A DNA stretch of 64,000 nucleotides from Tetracentron sinense (Eukaryota > Streptophyta > Magnoliopsida > Trochodendrales > Trochodendraceae): contig CM026562.1 in the NCBI GenBank assembly GCA_015143295.1, forward strand, positions 7,778,041 to 7,842,040. Reading direction: 5' to 3'. Positions 1-10,200 of this stretch are shown here, in pieces. Made by a program: the position numbers and the translations under genes. Each line of letters begins with the position of its first letter. Position 1 is the stretch's first letter. Under the pieces are notes generated by a model. The model worked only from the letters and a program-made list of their open reading frames with translations. It did no database searches and was not told where the DNA came from.

Positions 1-399
1 TTTTTTACGTACGAGTTTGGGCGATCAATCTCTCTTAGGGGCGATCGATCGCCAAAAACGCCGAAATTATACAATTTTTTTTTTTTTTTTAACTCCAAAC
101 CTAGACTCTTTTATAAATTCCTAACCTAAACTCTTAGAGAATTGGATGGATGTTAAATCCACCCTAAACTTATATTCTAACTATCTAAAGGAAATAGAGA
201 ATGATTCTAAACTGGATCCAAGAGATTGGGTTGCCTCCCAACAAGCACTGAGTTTCACGTCTTCAACCAGACAACCTCAAAAAATTTCAACCATCTAGGT
301 AGACGGGAACTTGGGCCTTAGCCTTGAGCACACGCCCATCCAGGTCAGAAAAGAAGGATTTTATATGCCTTTGTAAGGTCGCAATTTTATACTTGATCC
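1..399 (-). other. Non-coding 3' tail of the Athila-like element
   Basis: No coding capacity is seen. It holds a 14-nt perfect palindrome ggcgatcgatcgcc at 40-53 with a second partial unit at 20-30, a T-rich tract near 71-90, and the ggaggcaaccc motif on the minus strand near 230-240. The palindrome type recurs in other LTRs of this window. Confidence 0.5.
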
Positions 400-1467
400 T
401 CACTTTATGTTTTTCCAATGGAAACCTTTTAGATGAGTGAGATCAAGCAAAGAATTTTCATCCCCTATGGAATTTTCTATGATGGGGTCCGGGGGTTTAA
501 GATGAGCGAGTGATGCCTCAAAAGGATTATTAATTAAAACATAAGGAGGGGCATCCTCAACTATCTTATCAAGCATATCAACCAGGAAACAATCTTCCCC
601 TTTCGATTGTTGTTCGGAAGTAGTGAAAACGTTCAACCGAACTTTCATGTTACCAAATGACACATTCATCACCCCAGTCCTATAGTTTATGCAAGCATTG
701 GTAGTAGCTAGGAAGGGACAACCAAGGATGACTAGAATTTGACTTTTTAAATTGTGCATAGGAACCATGTCAAGGACAAGAAAGTCGACAGGAAAGAAAA
801 ATTTGTCGACTTTAATCAAAGCATCTTCAACTACCCACGAGGTTTTTTCGTGGATCTATCCACTAATTGTAATACAACGGATGTGGGGCGAAGCTCTCCT
901 AAGTCAAGTTTCTCATACATCGAGAAGGGTAATATATTAACACTAGCTCCTAACTCAAGGAGTGTCCGATCAATGGAGTGATCTCCAGTGATACATGAAA
1001 TAGTAGGAGCACCAGGGTCCTTAAATTTTGGAGGAGTGTTGTGCTGGATAATGAAGCTCACTTGCTCAGTGAGGAGGACTTTCTTGGCAAATGAGTCCTT
1101 GATTTGCGCTTTTGAGTGCACATGTCCTTGAGAAATTTGGCATACGCCGGAATTTGCTTGATAGAATCTATGAGCGGAATGTTGATTTTGACTTTTTTAA
1201 AAACCTTCATCATCTCATCAATTTTAGTTTCCTTTTTCCAAAAGGGGGAGAATCTTTTAAGCACTGAGGGTAAGGAACTTTGGGTACATAGGATTCCGGG
1301 GGATGTTTTGGGCCTACATTGGGCTCTTTTTCCTCACTCTTCTTCTCCCTAACCTTGTTTTCAACTACTTTCCCACTCCTTAGGGTGGTAATGGCAAGAA
1401 CGTGCTCACGATGTGTTTCATTGTTTTGAGCATCGTCAACCATATTTGCACCCTTAAGATTGCTCAC
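400..1467 (-). pseudogene. Athila-type retropepsin (protease) region with gag linker, disrupted
   Basis: Aspartic protease region of an LTR retrotransposon, which would cleave the Gag-Pol polyprotein. Three overlapping frames (1467-1210, 1264-1058, 1121-400) carry, in order, a TTLRSGK-type linker motif, a lysine-rich segment, and the retropepsin core. The core contains a GDHSIDRTLLELGASVN stretch, a PRG motif, and downstream an ILGCPFLAT flap-side motif followed by an SFGNMKV strand. The catalytic aspartate expected in LLDLGAS reads as glutamate (LLELGAS); the second copy at 38411-38806 keeps the aspartate. Frame changes split the reading frame, so it is non-functional as it stands. Family assignment rests on the motif string and on similarity to the plus-strand copy. 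Confidence 0.82.
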
Positions 1468-1764
1468 CTGTTGGCTTGAGAGCTTCCCTTCTTCTCTCTT
1501 GTATACTATACTAGCTAATTGTCCTAATTGAAATGCAATCCTCTAGATAGATTGAGAATGAGAGTGTAGAGGTTGGGTGTTGGCCTCTAAACCTTTAAGA
1601 GCTTGCAACACTTTCTCCTCGAAAGATGGCTTCCTTTGAGGAGGAGGAGGAGGAGGAGAGTGTTGGAATTCCTGTTGTTGGTGAGGATGGTAGTTAGGCT
1701 GATTTTGAAAAGGCCGGACATTCAGCCCATGAGGTTGGGGGAAGAAATTTCCTTGAGCTTGGGG

Positions 1765-2345
1765 CTACCATGAGAAATTAGGATGGTTCCTCCATCTCGG
1801 GTTATATGTATTCGAATATGGATCATTACCCCGGCAGATATAGGTAGCATTGGCATGCTCTTGGACAAGGTCCGGGAATTGGGCAGTAGACGGACACTCA
1901 TGCACATAATGTGTAGGATTAGAACAGATAGGACACACCTCCCTCTGAGTAGGAGTTGGTTGATGGGGTGTGTAAGAAGATGACCCTGTAGCCATGAGCT
2001 GGTCTAATTTTTGAGACAACTCATCCACTTTAGATGAGACATCTATAGAAGTGCCTATTTCATAGATGTCTCTTTTGGAATTTGAAGTAGATGGTTGTCT
2101 CTCAGAACGGCTATTCGAGGTATGATAGAGAGATTTTTCACTAAGATTTTCAAATAGCTCCCATGCCTGAGCCTCATTTTTCATCATAAATGTCCCACCG
2201 AAGAGACATCAACCAGTTGACTGTAGTAATGAGGCAGTCCATCATAGAAAGATTGGACTAATTGCCATTTTGGAATTTGGTGGTGGGGGTATTTACAGAG
2301 AAGATCTTTGAATCTTTCCCAAGTTTCATGAAATAGTTACTTGGC
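1765..2345 (-). pseudogene. Athila-type gag, C-terminal half with CCHC zinc knuckle
   Basis: Capsid/nucleocapsid fragment. The upstream part (2345-2190) encodes a degraded retrotransposon-gag domain (a WERFKDL-like motif near 2320 and a QSFYDGLPHYY-like motif near 2230). The intact 140-codon frame 2187-1765 contains a heptad-rich segment (SSKVDELSQKLDQLM) and the zinc knuckle CPICSNPTHYVHEC (CX2CX4HX4C) followed by an NPRWRNHPNFSW motif. The copy at 37400-37660 has the same order and near-identical wording, so both derive from one family. At about 2345 the gag joins directly to LTR sequence, without the primer-binding site and leader that should separate them. Confidence 0.82.
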
Positions 2346-2845
2346 TAGGGTTTCATCGAAACCCTAGAATGGAAATTAGTTCATCGCGAGGGAGGAATGC
2401 ATCATCTTCATAGATAAAGCTGTTGCATTCTTCTTCATGGCTTCCTTTGATCTCCAGAGCTTTTCTTTCTAATTCAAAATCTCTACATAGAATCTTTAAT
2501 AATGGTCAGGAATTCTTCATTTTATAGAGAAAGAGAGAAAGATAGAGTCCTTATACAATAAAGACTTCAAATTTGGCTACAACTCTTATTCTCTCTTTTC
2601 CCTACGAAATTTGGGCCTTTAAGAATAGTCAAATTGGGCCCAAAGGAAGTTTTTCACAGAAATACAAGATCCAACACGCAGAGAGGGCGATGGATCACCT
2701 AGGGTGAATATCCCCAGTTTGCTTTGGGTTTTGATCCTTTCTTCTTCACTTTTGCTCCTGTGATCCTTCTAAGTCTTTAATGCTCTTAAAACCTTCAATT
2801 TTAAGCTATTTTTCTCGTATGAACCTGAAACAAATGTAAACAACC
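2345..2845 (-). repeat. Partial LTR of the Athila-like element
   Basis: The minus strand matches parts of the LTR at 30460-31838 in the same order: the region around 30490 (tttcagg..catgcgag) matches about 2830, the gctctggagat segment near 30920 matches about 2450, and the ctagggttt..gatgaaaccctagccaagtaa segment near 31010-31040 matches about 2345-2385. The LTR breaks off there and is followed directly by gag. Confidence 0.7.
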
Positions 2846-2934
2846 AAATAGCATAAAAATATTTAAAAGAATACTCTACAGGGTTAACAAGTTAAGTTTG
2901 AGGTGCATATATGTATAACATTTAGCACCAATCA

Positions 2935-3136
2935 TGTCGTAAGCCAATTAATGAGCTAAGGGGCTTCTACTCATTTGTTTTTTTGGTTAAAGGAACACAA
3001 CACCTAATTACTCACACACAGTCAAACCTAAGGTTACCGCTAAGGTGCCACAAGCGTAAAGAAACCAAATCCTCTACAGTGATAACCGGATTTGGCAAAT
3101 CCACTTATCACCCCTTGAGGTCGCCACGTGTCCCTT
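2935..3136. repeat. Fragments of dispersed repeats, including the hairpin MITE family
   Basis: About 2945-3015 resembles 25663-25725 (a ttggttaaaggaacacaac type stretch). About 3058-3136 carries the outer part of a terminal-inverted-repeat family found several times in this window: accaaatcctctacagtg, ataaccggatttgg, then ccttgaggtcgccacgtgtccc. It abuts the RTE LINE fragment. No gene is seen. Confidence 0.6.
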
Positions 3137-3199
3137 TGACCACATTGGTATCTATTAACCATGAGAAATTTAGGATGAAGAACAAAAATGTCCACATGG
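3137..3199 (+). mobile_element. RTE-type LINE copy A, left segment
   Basis: Encodes VSINHEKF and NKNVHMV-like peptides that match the reverse transcriptase of RTE-type plant LINEs and the copy at 56500-56770. It is cut at 3199 by the long LTR; the sequence resumes at 13140 with the duplicated catgg. Confidence 0.6.
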
Positions 3200-3224
3200 T
3201 GTAAACACCCAATTTTTACACCCC

Positions 3225-3474
3225 TCCTTAAATATGGTTAAGTAATTTAACCATGGTTAAATCTCATTCTAACCCTAGGTCAACTCTAGTCAAACCCTAG
3301 ACAAACCTTAGTCAAACCCTAGTTAAAACCTAGGTCTTAACCCTAGTTAAACCCTAGGTCAACCCTAGTCAAACCCTAGTTAAAACCTAGGACCCAACCT
3401 TAGTTAAACCCTAGGTTAATCCTAGTCAAACCCTAGTCAAACCATAGGCAAACCCCAGTCAAACCCTAGGTCAA
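3225..3474. repeat. Degenerate tandem repeat based on aaaccctag
   Basis: About 20 imperfect units of 11-13 bp of the form (gt)caaaccctag lie in the 5' part of the long LTR. The similarity to the plant telomere repeat is superficial, because the unit length and register vary. Confidence 0.75.
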
Positions 3475-3485
3475 AGGTCAACTCT

Positions 3486-3489
<4 letters not shown>
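3475..3489. repeat. Target-site duplication of the L1 LINE, left copy
   Basis: aggtcaactctagtt, 15 bp, identical to 10063-10077. It lies next to the poly(T) tract, which is the element's poly(A) tail read from the other strand. Confidence 0.93.
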
Positions 3490-3520
<31 letters not shown>

Positions 3521-3521
<1 letters not shown>

Positions 3522-3782
3522 GAAAAGCCACTCAAAAGGAGTGGGGGGTTTGGCAGACCCCTACCTGTTTATTAATAAGAAAAATGGGGGGGGGGGGGGG
3601 GGGGACATAAAACCTTACCCCTACAAATACACAACCAGGGGGGGGACATAAAACCTAACCCCTGGTAAGACATTACAAGGGGGGGACATAAAACCAAAAC
3701 CCCTTAAGGAACACAAAAAGCCAGGGGAATTAAAAACCCCCAACCTAATACAATGACACAAAGAAAAAAATAAGAAAAAACA
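3521..3782 (-). other. LINE 3' UTR with homopolymer and short direct repeats
   Basis: A 19-nt G run (3586-3604; C run in the transcript) is followed by acataaaacc. The unit ggggggacataaaacc then recurs near 3639 and 3680. Three copies in about 100 bp suggest slippage or serial duplication in the UTR. A tail begins at 3520. Confidence 0.8.
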
Positions 3783-6700
3783 TTATGATCTTCTGATATT
3801 CCCTATACCCAATTTATCCAGGAAAAGAAGAGATTGGAGCCTAGGCGGGCACTCCTGTCTAGAAAGAAATGTACCATTATGCTGGGTATCACATCCATAA
3901 TTGGCTAAAAAATCAGCCACCTGATTAGCTTCCCTGTATATGTGGCATATGTTAGAAACAAAACTGGAAACTTTATTGATCTGTTTATTCCAATACCAAG
4001 CATTCCATGGGTGAGAAGAATTCCCATTCCAAGCTTCAACCAGAGATTTAGAGTCAGATTCAATATCAATCTGTGAATAACCTCTAGATAGACAAAGCAA
4101 GATACCATCAAGTAAAGCTCTAGATTCAGCCACATAACAGGAACAGTGATCATAATAAGCAAAGAAGCAAGCTATAATATCTCCATTATGGTTTCGAATG
4201 ATACCCCCTCCTCCTGCTAAGCCTGGATTACCTCTTGAAGCCCCATCCACATTAAGCTTAATTCTTCCAATAGAAGGCCGAATCCACTTGACAATAGAGA
4301 TTAACTCTCGTTGCTTTTGAGGAGAGGTACCAATGTTTAATATAGAGAAGTCCAATCTCTTCTTTCTAGGAATGCTTCCGATGGTCTTCATTCCAATCTT
4401 AATTCGGGCTATAATACTATCAGAAGATTTTTTGGTTCCTTTGAATCTTCGCGAACACCTTTCTTTCCAAATTTCTCATATTATGAGAAGAGGAAGCAGT
4501 ATGAAGAGCTCATTCTGGGTGCTGTCATAAACTCTAAACCATCTCGTCAGAAAACATTGGATGGTATCACTAGACTGAATGATAATGGAACAATAACCTG
4601 CAAAATATCTCCATATACAAGCTGCAATATGACTATTAAAAAGGAGATGAGATAAGTTTTCAATGTGGCCATTAGTGCAACAAGAGCAACAACTAACAAA
4701 AGGAATACCAGCAGATTGGATCTTATTATCAGTTGCTACTGCACCATACATTACCTTCCATCCAAAAATTTGGATTTTCTTTGGGACAATGGAATTCCAA
4801 ATATACTTACTCCATTCCTTTCTAGGATAAGGATTTCTAAAGTTCTCCCAAGCAGACTTAACCGAAAATTTACCAGTAGAACTAGGATTCCATATGAAAA
4901 CATCCTCAGACTCAGAAAGGAAAAATCCAGCATTTTTTATAGCTATCTGAAGATTATCAGGCAAAAAGACATTAACCATAGAGAAATCCCAATTAGCATT
5001 ATTATCGAGCATATTAGAAATAGCTGGAAAAACATTAGGAGTAGAAATAGCATATTCAATGAGAGGAACCTCTCCAAACCATCTATCTAGCCAAAAATTA
5101 ATTTTAGAGCCATCACCAATAAGAGAAGTCGAGTTATAAATCACATCCTTACAAAGAAGGCTAATTTTTATCCATGTTTTAGAAGAACCCGCCCAATAAG
5201 AAGCATTCCAAATATGAGTAAATTGATATTTAGCTCTAAAAAATTTAGACCAAAGATTAGAGGATTGATATAGGGTCCAAGCTTGTTTAAATCTAAGAGC
5301 TAAAGCTAAGTCATTCATTTTCCGAATTCCTAGTCCACCTTCCAAATGGGGAAGGGAACAGATATTCCAATTAATCCAGTGACGCTTTTTAGCTTCATTA
5401 GTATTATTCCAAAAAAATCTAGCCAAAATGCAATCAATTTGGTTGGTTATGGCTTTTGGAACATGAATACCAGTTAGTAAATAAGTGGGAATGGAGGATA
5501 AAACGTGCTTAATCAAAATTAATCTCCCACCCGAAGATAAAAATTTGGCTTTCCAACCTTCCACCTTAGAAGTAATAGATTCAATAAGAGAGTTAAAGTA
5601 AATTTTTTTAATACGACCTTTATAAATGGGAACCCCTAAATAACGGAATGGAAAATTTTTACTAGAAATCCCCACCCAATTAGAAATAGAATCAGATCTT
5701 CTCCTAGACATTTTATCAGAACAATAAAAAGCACTTTTTTCTCTATTAATCATTTGTCCTGACGACTTTTCATAAGATGAAATAAAATCAAAAAGTTTCT
5801 TGATATTATTCTTCTTACCATTGCAAAATAAAAGAATATCATCTGCAAAGAGAAGGTGGGTAACTGGATTGCCAAATCTCCCTAATTTATAAAAGGAAGA
5901 AAGACTCACAGAAATATTTTTGATGCCCCGACTAAGAACTTCTTCAGCAAGAATAAAAAGAGCCGGAGAAATAGGATCTCCTTGCCGAAGACCATGCGAG
6001 CTCTGAAAGAAACCTTGAAGACATCCATTAATAAGAATAGAAAAGGATTGAGTAAGGAGACAGCCACGAATTAATCTCATAACCCGTTCATTAAAACCCA
6101 TTTTTCCCAAGACTGCAAAGATAAAATTCCATTCCATTCGATCATATGCCTTAGACATATCAAGTTTAAAGATAGCGTTACCTCCAATAGATTTCCTATC
6201 AATATCCTGCACCATTTCCTGAGCAATGTTAACATTTTCTAAGATATTTCTACCTTTAACAAAGGCGCTCTGCTCATCAGAAATAAAGTTAGGAAGTAAT
6301 AAACCAATTCTATCAGACAAGATACGTGAAATGATTTTATAAAGGAAATTACATAAGCTAATAGGTCTAAATTCAGAAAAAGAAGTAGGAGAAGTACTTT
6401 TTGGAATTAGAACAATAGCAGTCGCATTTATAGCTCTAGGCATTTCAGCAGTCAAGAAAAAATATGTAATAGCATGGAAAAGATCATCTTTAATAATGTT
6501 CCAACAAGACTGAAAAAAATGCCCAGAGTAACCATCTGGACCAAGAGCACTATCAGCCGACATACTAAAAACAACCTTTTTAATTTCTTCGATAGAGGGA
6601 GAAAAGGAAATAGTATTATTATTTTCCTCAGTAATAAGACTAGGAATGAAGCTCAATAAATTATTATCAGTCAGAGGATTTTCAGAATTAAGCAAATTTT

Positions 6701-7900
6701 GATAAAAGGATACTGCTTCCTTACCAATATCCTCCTGATTATCCAACCAATTACCTTGAACATCTCGGATTCTATGAATACCATTCCGACATCTTCTAGA
6801 ATTAGTGAACATATGGAAAAATTTTGTGTTATTATCCCCTTCTTTCAGCCATTGGATTCTTGATTTTTGTCTCCAATAAATTTCTTCTTGGAGGAGAACA
6901 GACTGCAAATCCATTTTAAGCTTAGATAATCTATCATTTTTTTCCTCATCCCAGGAATATTGAATCTCTTCTTCCAGCTGACCTATTTGATTTTCTATGT
7001 CTTTCAGTTTTATGAAAATATTACCAAAAACTTCTCTATTCCAGATTTTTAAAGTTAATTTTAATCTTTTAAGTTTTAGGAAGAAAGACATAAGGGGATT
7101 GGCTGAAATAGGGGAATTCCAAGAATCAGTCACAACCCTATAAAAGTCTGAATGAGAAATCCACATTTGCTGAAATTTGAAAGATGAGGGACGATTAATG
7201 GAAGCTTCACTAAATACGAATAAAAGAGGAGAATGATCTGATGCAATTCTAGATAAGTGAGTAACCGATGAGATATGAAAGATGTGACTCCATTCAGGGT
7301 TAATCAAGATACGATCAAGACGGGCGTAAATACGATGAACACCCTGTTGATTGTTGCACCAGGTAAATTTACTACCAGAAAAACCAGGATCCATGAGACC
7401 CAAATCATTGATCATATTTTTAAACTCTCCCATATAATCATAGTTTACTTCCCTACCTCCCATTTTTTCATTAAAATCTGCGATAGCGTTAAAATCACCA
7501 CCAATGAAAAATGGCCCAGAAAAATTATTAAATGCAACAATAAGATCAGTCCAAAGAGATAATCTCTCCCGTCTAGTACATTTGGCATAGATGAAGGCAC
7601 ATCTAATCTGACCCATAGAGTTATCACTAACATCTACAATAATCATTTGATCTGTAGCAGATATATATGATACTTTAATATTATTTTTCCAAAACAACCA
7701 TATCTTGTCATGATTAAGGTTATCATTTAAGTGATTATCCATACCAACGAAAGAACATATTTCATGGACAGATTCAAATTTTTTTTTGGTTCAATAATAA
7801 CCGCTAAAGAAACTAGGTTAGAGGAAATTAAATTTTTTAGTCTAGCTTTAGAAGCCAAATTACCAACACCTCTTATGTTCCAAATTAAATAATTATTCAT
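3783..7900 (-). pseudogene. L1-type LINE ORF2: endonuclease-reverse transcriptase-RNase H
   Basis: Would encode the enzyme that nicks genomic DNA and copies the LINE RNA at the nick. The ATG at 7900 overlaps the end of ORF1 by 8 nt in another frame. In order: the start of an AP-type endonuclease (WNIRGVGN), a one-base frameshift in the nine-base run at 7779-7787, then the rest of the endonuclease (GGDFNAI, RLDRILI, SDHSPLL), a reverse transcriptase (PISLCNFLYKIISRIL, FVKGRNI, LDMSKAYDR, HGLRQGDPISP and the catalytic FADDILLF), and a zf-RVT-like Cys/His region (CCSCCTNGHIENLSHLLF). A TGA at 4476-4478 interrupts the frame. The same frame continues through 4391-3783 with an RNase H (NVDGASRGNPG, then conserved Glu and Asp, and EANQVADFLA). 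In relatives Trp is common where the stop stands; a TGG to TGA change is my inference. Confidence 0.92.
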
Positions 7901-9962
7901 TAATAATATTTGTGGAATTTGTATCTTTGAAAAGAACCGCAGTTCTAGATCGGGTAACTCTGTCCGTAGTAGCAATAATTTTATTTAAATTATTTTTCCG
8001 TTTTTGAATTTCCAAAGGCTGAGATTTAAATAATTCTGAATTAAGGAGTTTTTTGGAGAACTTTACTCCATCTTTTTTAAACTCTTCTATATTATTTAAG
8101 GAACAAAGTTTAAAATTGGAATGGAATTCCATAGTTTGAGATTGTTCCTTAAACTTTTTTTCCAGATTTTGATTATGAAAGGGAAAATCTTGATTTTCTA
8201 TAGCCTCCACTAGTTTATTCCACATACAATAACGATTAAAGAATTGAGATTTATTTTGAGAGAATATGTTTTCTGTCATCCTAAGACCATTTATCTCAGC
8301 TTGAGATAGAATAGCAATTCTGTCCAAATCTCTATTAGTTCCATTAATAAACTTATCAGAATTATCAGAGTTATAGGACGTATCTATAGGCAGAAAACGA
8401 TTGCTTCCATTTTTCAAATCCCATCTTTGATTTTGTCTAACTGAATTTTGGAAAGATTTGCTATTCACTATCAATTCTTCTGCTTGAAATTCCTCATAAT
8501 TTTCAATGTTGTTATCAACAGAAAAAATAGCAGAGATCATACCTTCCAACTCTTGCTGCGAATTTTTACCATTAAGCAATTCCACCCTGTTGGCCTTAGT
8601 TGTATCTGATTGCGATTGCATTAAGGCTTCTATTTTATCATCTTTAGTATTCTCCACTATAGCTACTGTTTTTTTGGCGAAAGATGATCCACCATTGCTA
8701 TGCAAACAATCTAAAACATAAGGAGTTAGATGTTCAGAATTAGTAAGAGATAGAGAAGACTTACCAATCACGACATCTACTGGAGATGTTTCCTCGTCTC
8801 TGCAGGAACTTTTAGGAATTTGTTCGTGATCCAAATCTGGAATGAAAATATTCATTGGATCTGCAATATTGATGTTTTTAGATCCTTCTTCTCCAGCAAC
8901 TGAAGAATGAAGCAACTCTCTATCTTGTTCTATATTTTGATCAGAGATTGATGAAGTATGAGGATCTAGGTTAATAATAGCAATCTCCCTTGATATTGCA
9001 GCAATTTTTGGAGAAGGAAACCCACGCTCAAGATCTGAGTGCTGAACTGTATTAGGATTTTCAAAGTTAACCGGATTGGAGGGGTCTTCATTGTGAATTT
9101 GATCCAAATGAAACTTCTTTAGAACCCATTGTTTAGTTTGGTTTTTGAGTGGGACAGCTTCATCCTTTCGTTGATCTTCATTACTGTTCTTGTCTTTGCC
9201 AACCGAACATGAGATAATGTTGTGACCCAGTTTTTTGCATCTAACACAGAACTGAGATTTCTTTTCGTACTCCACTGTTTGCCATCGTCCATGATCTCCT
9301 AAACCCAGCCAAAATCGTTTTGGGTTGGGTTTTAGAATATCCATCTCAATACAAATTCTAGCAACACTCGGTCTGGATAGGGTCTTTGTTGCTCCATCAA
9401 TCTTTAATACCTTTCCGAATATGCTTCCAATAGAGATGAGTGCTGATTCATTGAAGAGATGAAGGGGGAGGTTTGGAAAACTCACCCAAATAGGAACTAT
9501 GGATGGTTCCGCCCCTGATAAAAAAGATGGAGTCCATTTGAAAAATCTGAAAAGGTATCCATTGATATATAGAACTTCCTTAAGCCATATCATTAAATAA
9601 TCTTCCTCCGATGCAAATCTGAAAAGAAGATGCCTTGTATCCAGAATACCAACAGAGAAATCCAGACGTATTCCTGCTGATTTTTTCATATGGACCTTGA
9701 TAACATCCAGCGATGGTCTTCCATATGAGCACTTTGCAACTAAGGATAGTCGATGAGGGGCTGCAAGCTTTGATGATTCTTCTTCAGAGAAAAGTATGGC
9801 TGGTTCTCCACGGTATACTCCTGGTTTTTTGAGAGGGATAACATCATTTTGAGAGGATGAAGAAGACGTTTTACCAAGCACAGCCGCATAAAAAAGGGGA
9901 GGATCCGGCGGTTTGAGGGAGGAGGCTCCCCCCTCACTGCCGGCGGCCCTGGGGTTTAGCAT
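7893..9962 (-). CDS. L1-type LINE ORF1: nucleic-acid-binding protein (DUF4283 and zinc knuckle)
   Basis: An open frame of 689 codons. The N-terminal third resembles the DUF4283 domain of plant LINE ORF1 proteins (FRFFKWTPSF and WVSFPNLPLHLF around residues 135-175). It is followed by a single CCHC knuckle CVRCKKLGHNIISC near residue 240 (CX2CX4HX4C). The remaining 430 residues are polar, low-complexity and not recognisable. Family knowledge says ORF1 binds the LINE transcript to form the ribonucleoprotein used in target-primed reverse transcription. The first ATG follows a 100-base leader. The stop overlaps the ORF2 start, suggesting coupled translation of the two frames. No frame-breaking change is seen, in contrast with ORF2. 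Confidence 0.9.
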   Translation of the reverse strand: MLNPRAAGSEGGASSLKPPDPPLFYAAVLGKTSSSSSQNDVIPLKKPGVYRGEPAILFSEEESSKLAAPHRLSLVAKCSYGRPSLDVIKVHMKKSAGIRLDFSVGILDTRHLLFRFASEEDYLMIWLKEVLYINGYLFRFFKWTPSFLSGAEPSIVPIWVSFPNLPLHLFNESALISIGSIFGKVLKIDGATKTLSRPSVARICIEMDILKPNPKRFWLGLGDHGRWQTVEYEKKSQFCVRCKKLGHNIISCSVGKDKNSNEDQRKDEAVPLKNQTKQWVLKKFHLDQIHNEDPSNPVNFENPNTVQHSDLERGFPSPKIAAISREIAIINLDPHTSSISDQNIEQDRELLHSSVAGEEGSKNINIADPMNIFIPDLDHEQIPKSSCRDEETSPVDVVIGKSSLSLTNSEHLTPYVLDCLHSNGGSSFAKKTVAIVENTKDDKIEALMQSQSDTTKANRVELLNGKNSQQELEGMISAIFSVDNNIENYEEFQAEELIVNSKSFQNSVRQNQRWDLKNGSNRFLPIDTSYNSDNSDKFINGTNRDLDRIAILSQAEINGLRMTENIFSQNKSQFFNRYCMWNKLVEAIENQDFPFHNQNLEKKFKEQSQTMEFHSNFKLCSLNNIEEFKKDGVKFSKKLLNSELFKSQPLEIQKRKNNLNKIIATTDRVTRSRTAVLFKDTNSTNIINE

Positions 9963-10062
9963 AGAACCCTAACAGAATTTCACAAAGTTGTGCTAACATG
10001 CACCCAAAAAATTCTTCCGCTAACTTGCACCTCCAGAGCCAAATTTTTTTGTTGCTTTAATT

Positions 10063-10077
10063 AGGTCAACTCTAGTT
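10063..10077. repeat. Target-site duplication of the L1 LINE, right copy
   Basis: aggtcaactctagtt, identical to 3475-3489. It marks the 5' end of the minus-strand LINE at 10062. Confidence 0.93.
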
Positions 10078-10200
10078 AGCCTTAGCCTAGCCCTAGCTAA
10101 CCCTAAACCCATAGGCAAATAGCCCTGGGCCCATACAAGGCCCATAGACCCTAGCCAAGCCCTAGGAAGGGGGGCCAGCCCTAAAAGTCCAAAAATTCCA

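Larger units (their letters stand above)
1..2845 (-). mobile_element. Athila-like Ty3/gypsy element, internally deleted (partial LTR-gag-protease)
   Basis: Minus-strand remnant of the same family as the element at 30460-41335. Read on the minus strand it runs: partial LTR (2845-2345), gag with a zinc knuckle, linker, retropepsin-like protease (to 400), then directly a non-coding tail. No reverse transcriptase, RNase H or integrase is present. The tail contains a GGAGGCAACCC-type motif (seen as gggttgcctccc near 230) that usually lies downstream of the coding region in Athila-type elements. This places the pol deletion immediately after the protease. The left end lies outside the window or is undefined. 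Confidence 0.8.
3490..10062 (-). mobile_element. Full-length L1-type LINE with poly(A) tail and 15-bp target-site duplication
   Basis: Minus-strand element of about 6.57 kb. It runs from a short 5' leader (10062-9963) through ORF1 (9962-7893), ORF2 (7900-3783) and a 3' UTR to a 33-nt A tail (T on the + strand, 3488-3520). Perfect 15-bp direct repeats flank it. ORF1 is open throughout. ORF2 is open except for one frameshift in an A run and one in-frame stop, so the insertion is young compared with everything around it. It sits inside the long LTR (3200-13139). Confidence 0.93.

Noticed and set aside
3225-3474. Interstitial telomere repeat
   Set aside because: Units vary around gtcaaaccctag and are not in the 7-bp register of the plant telomere.
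4665-5090. 141-codon plus-strand open frame
   Set aside because: Antisense shadow of the LINE reverse transcriptase, whose motifs are clear on the other strand.
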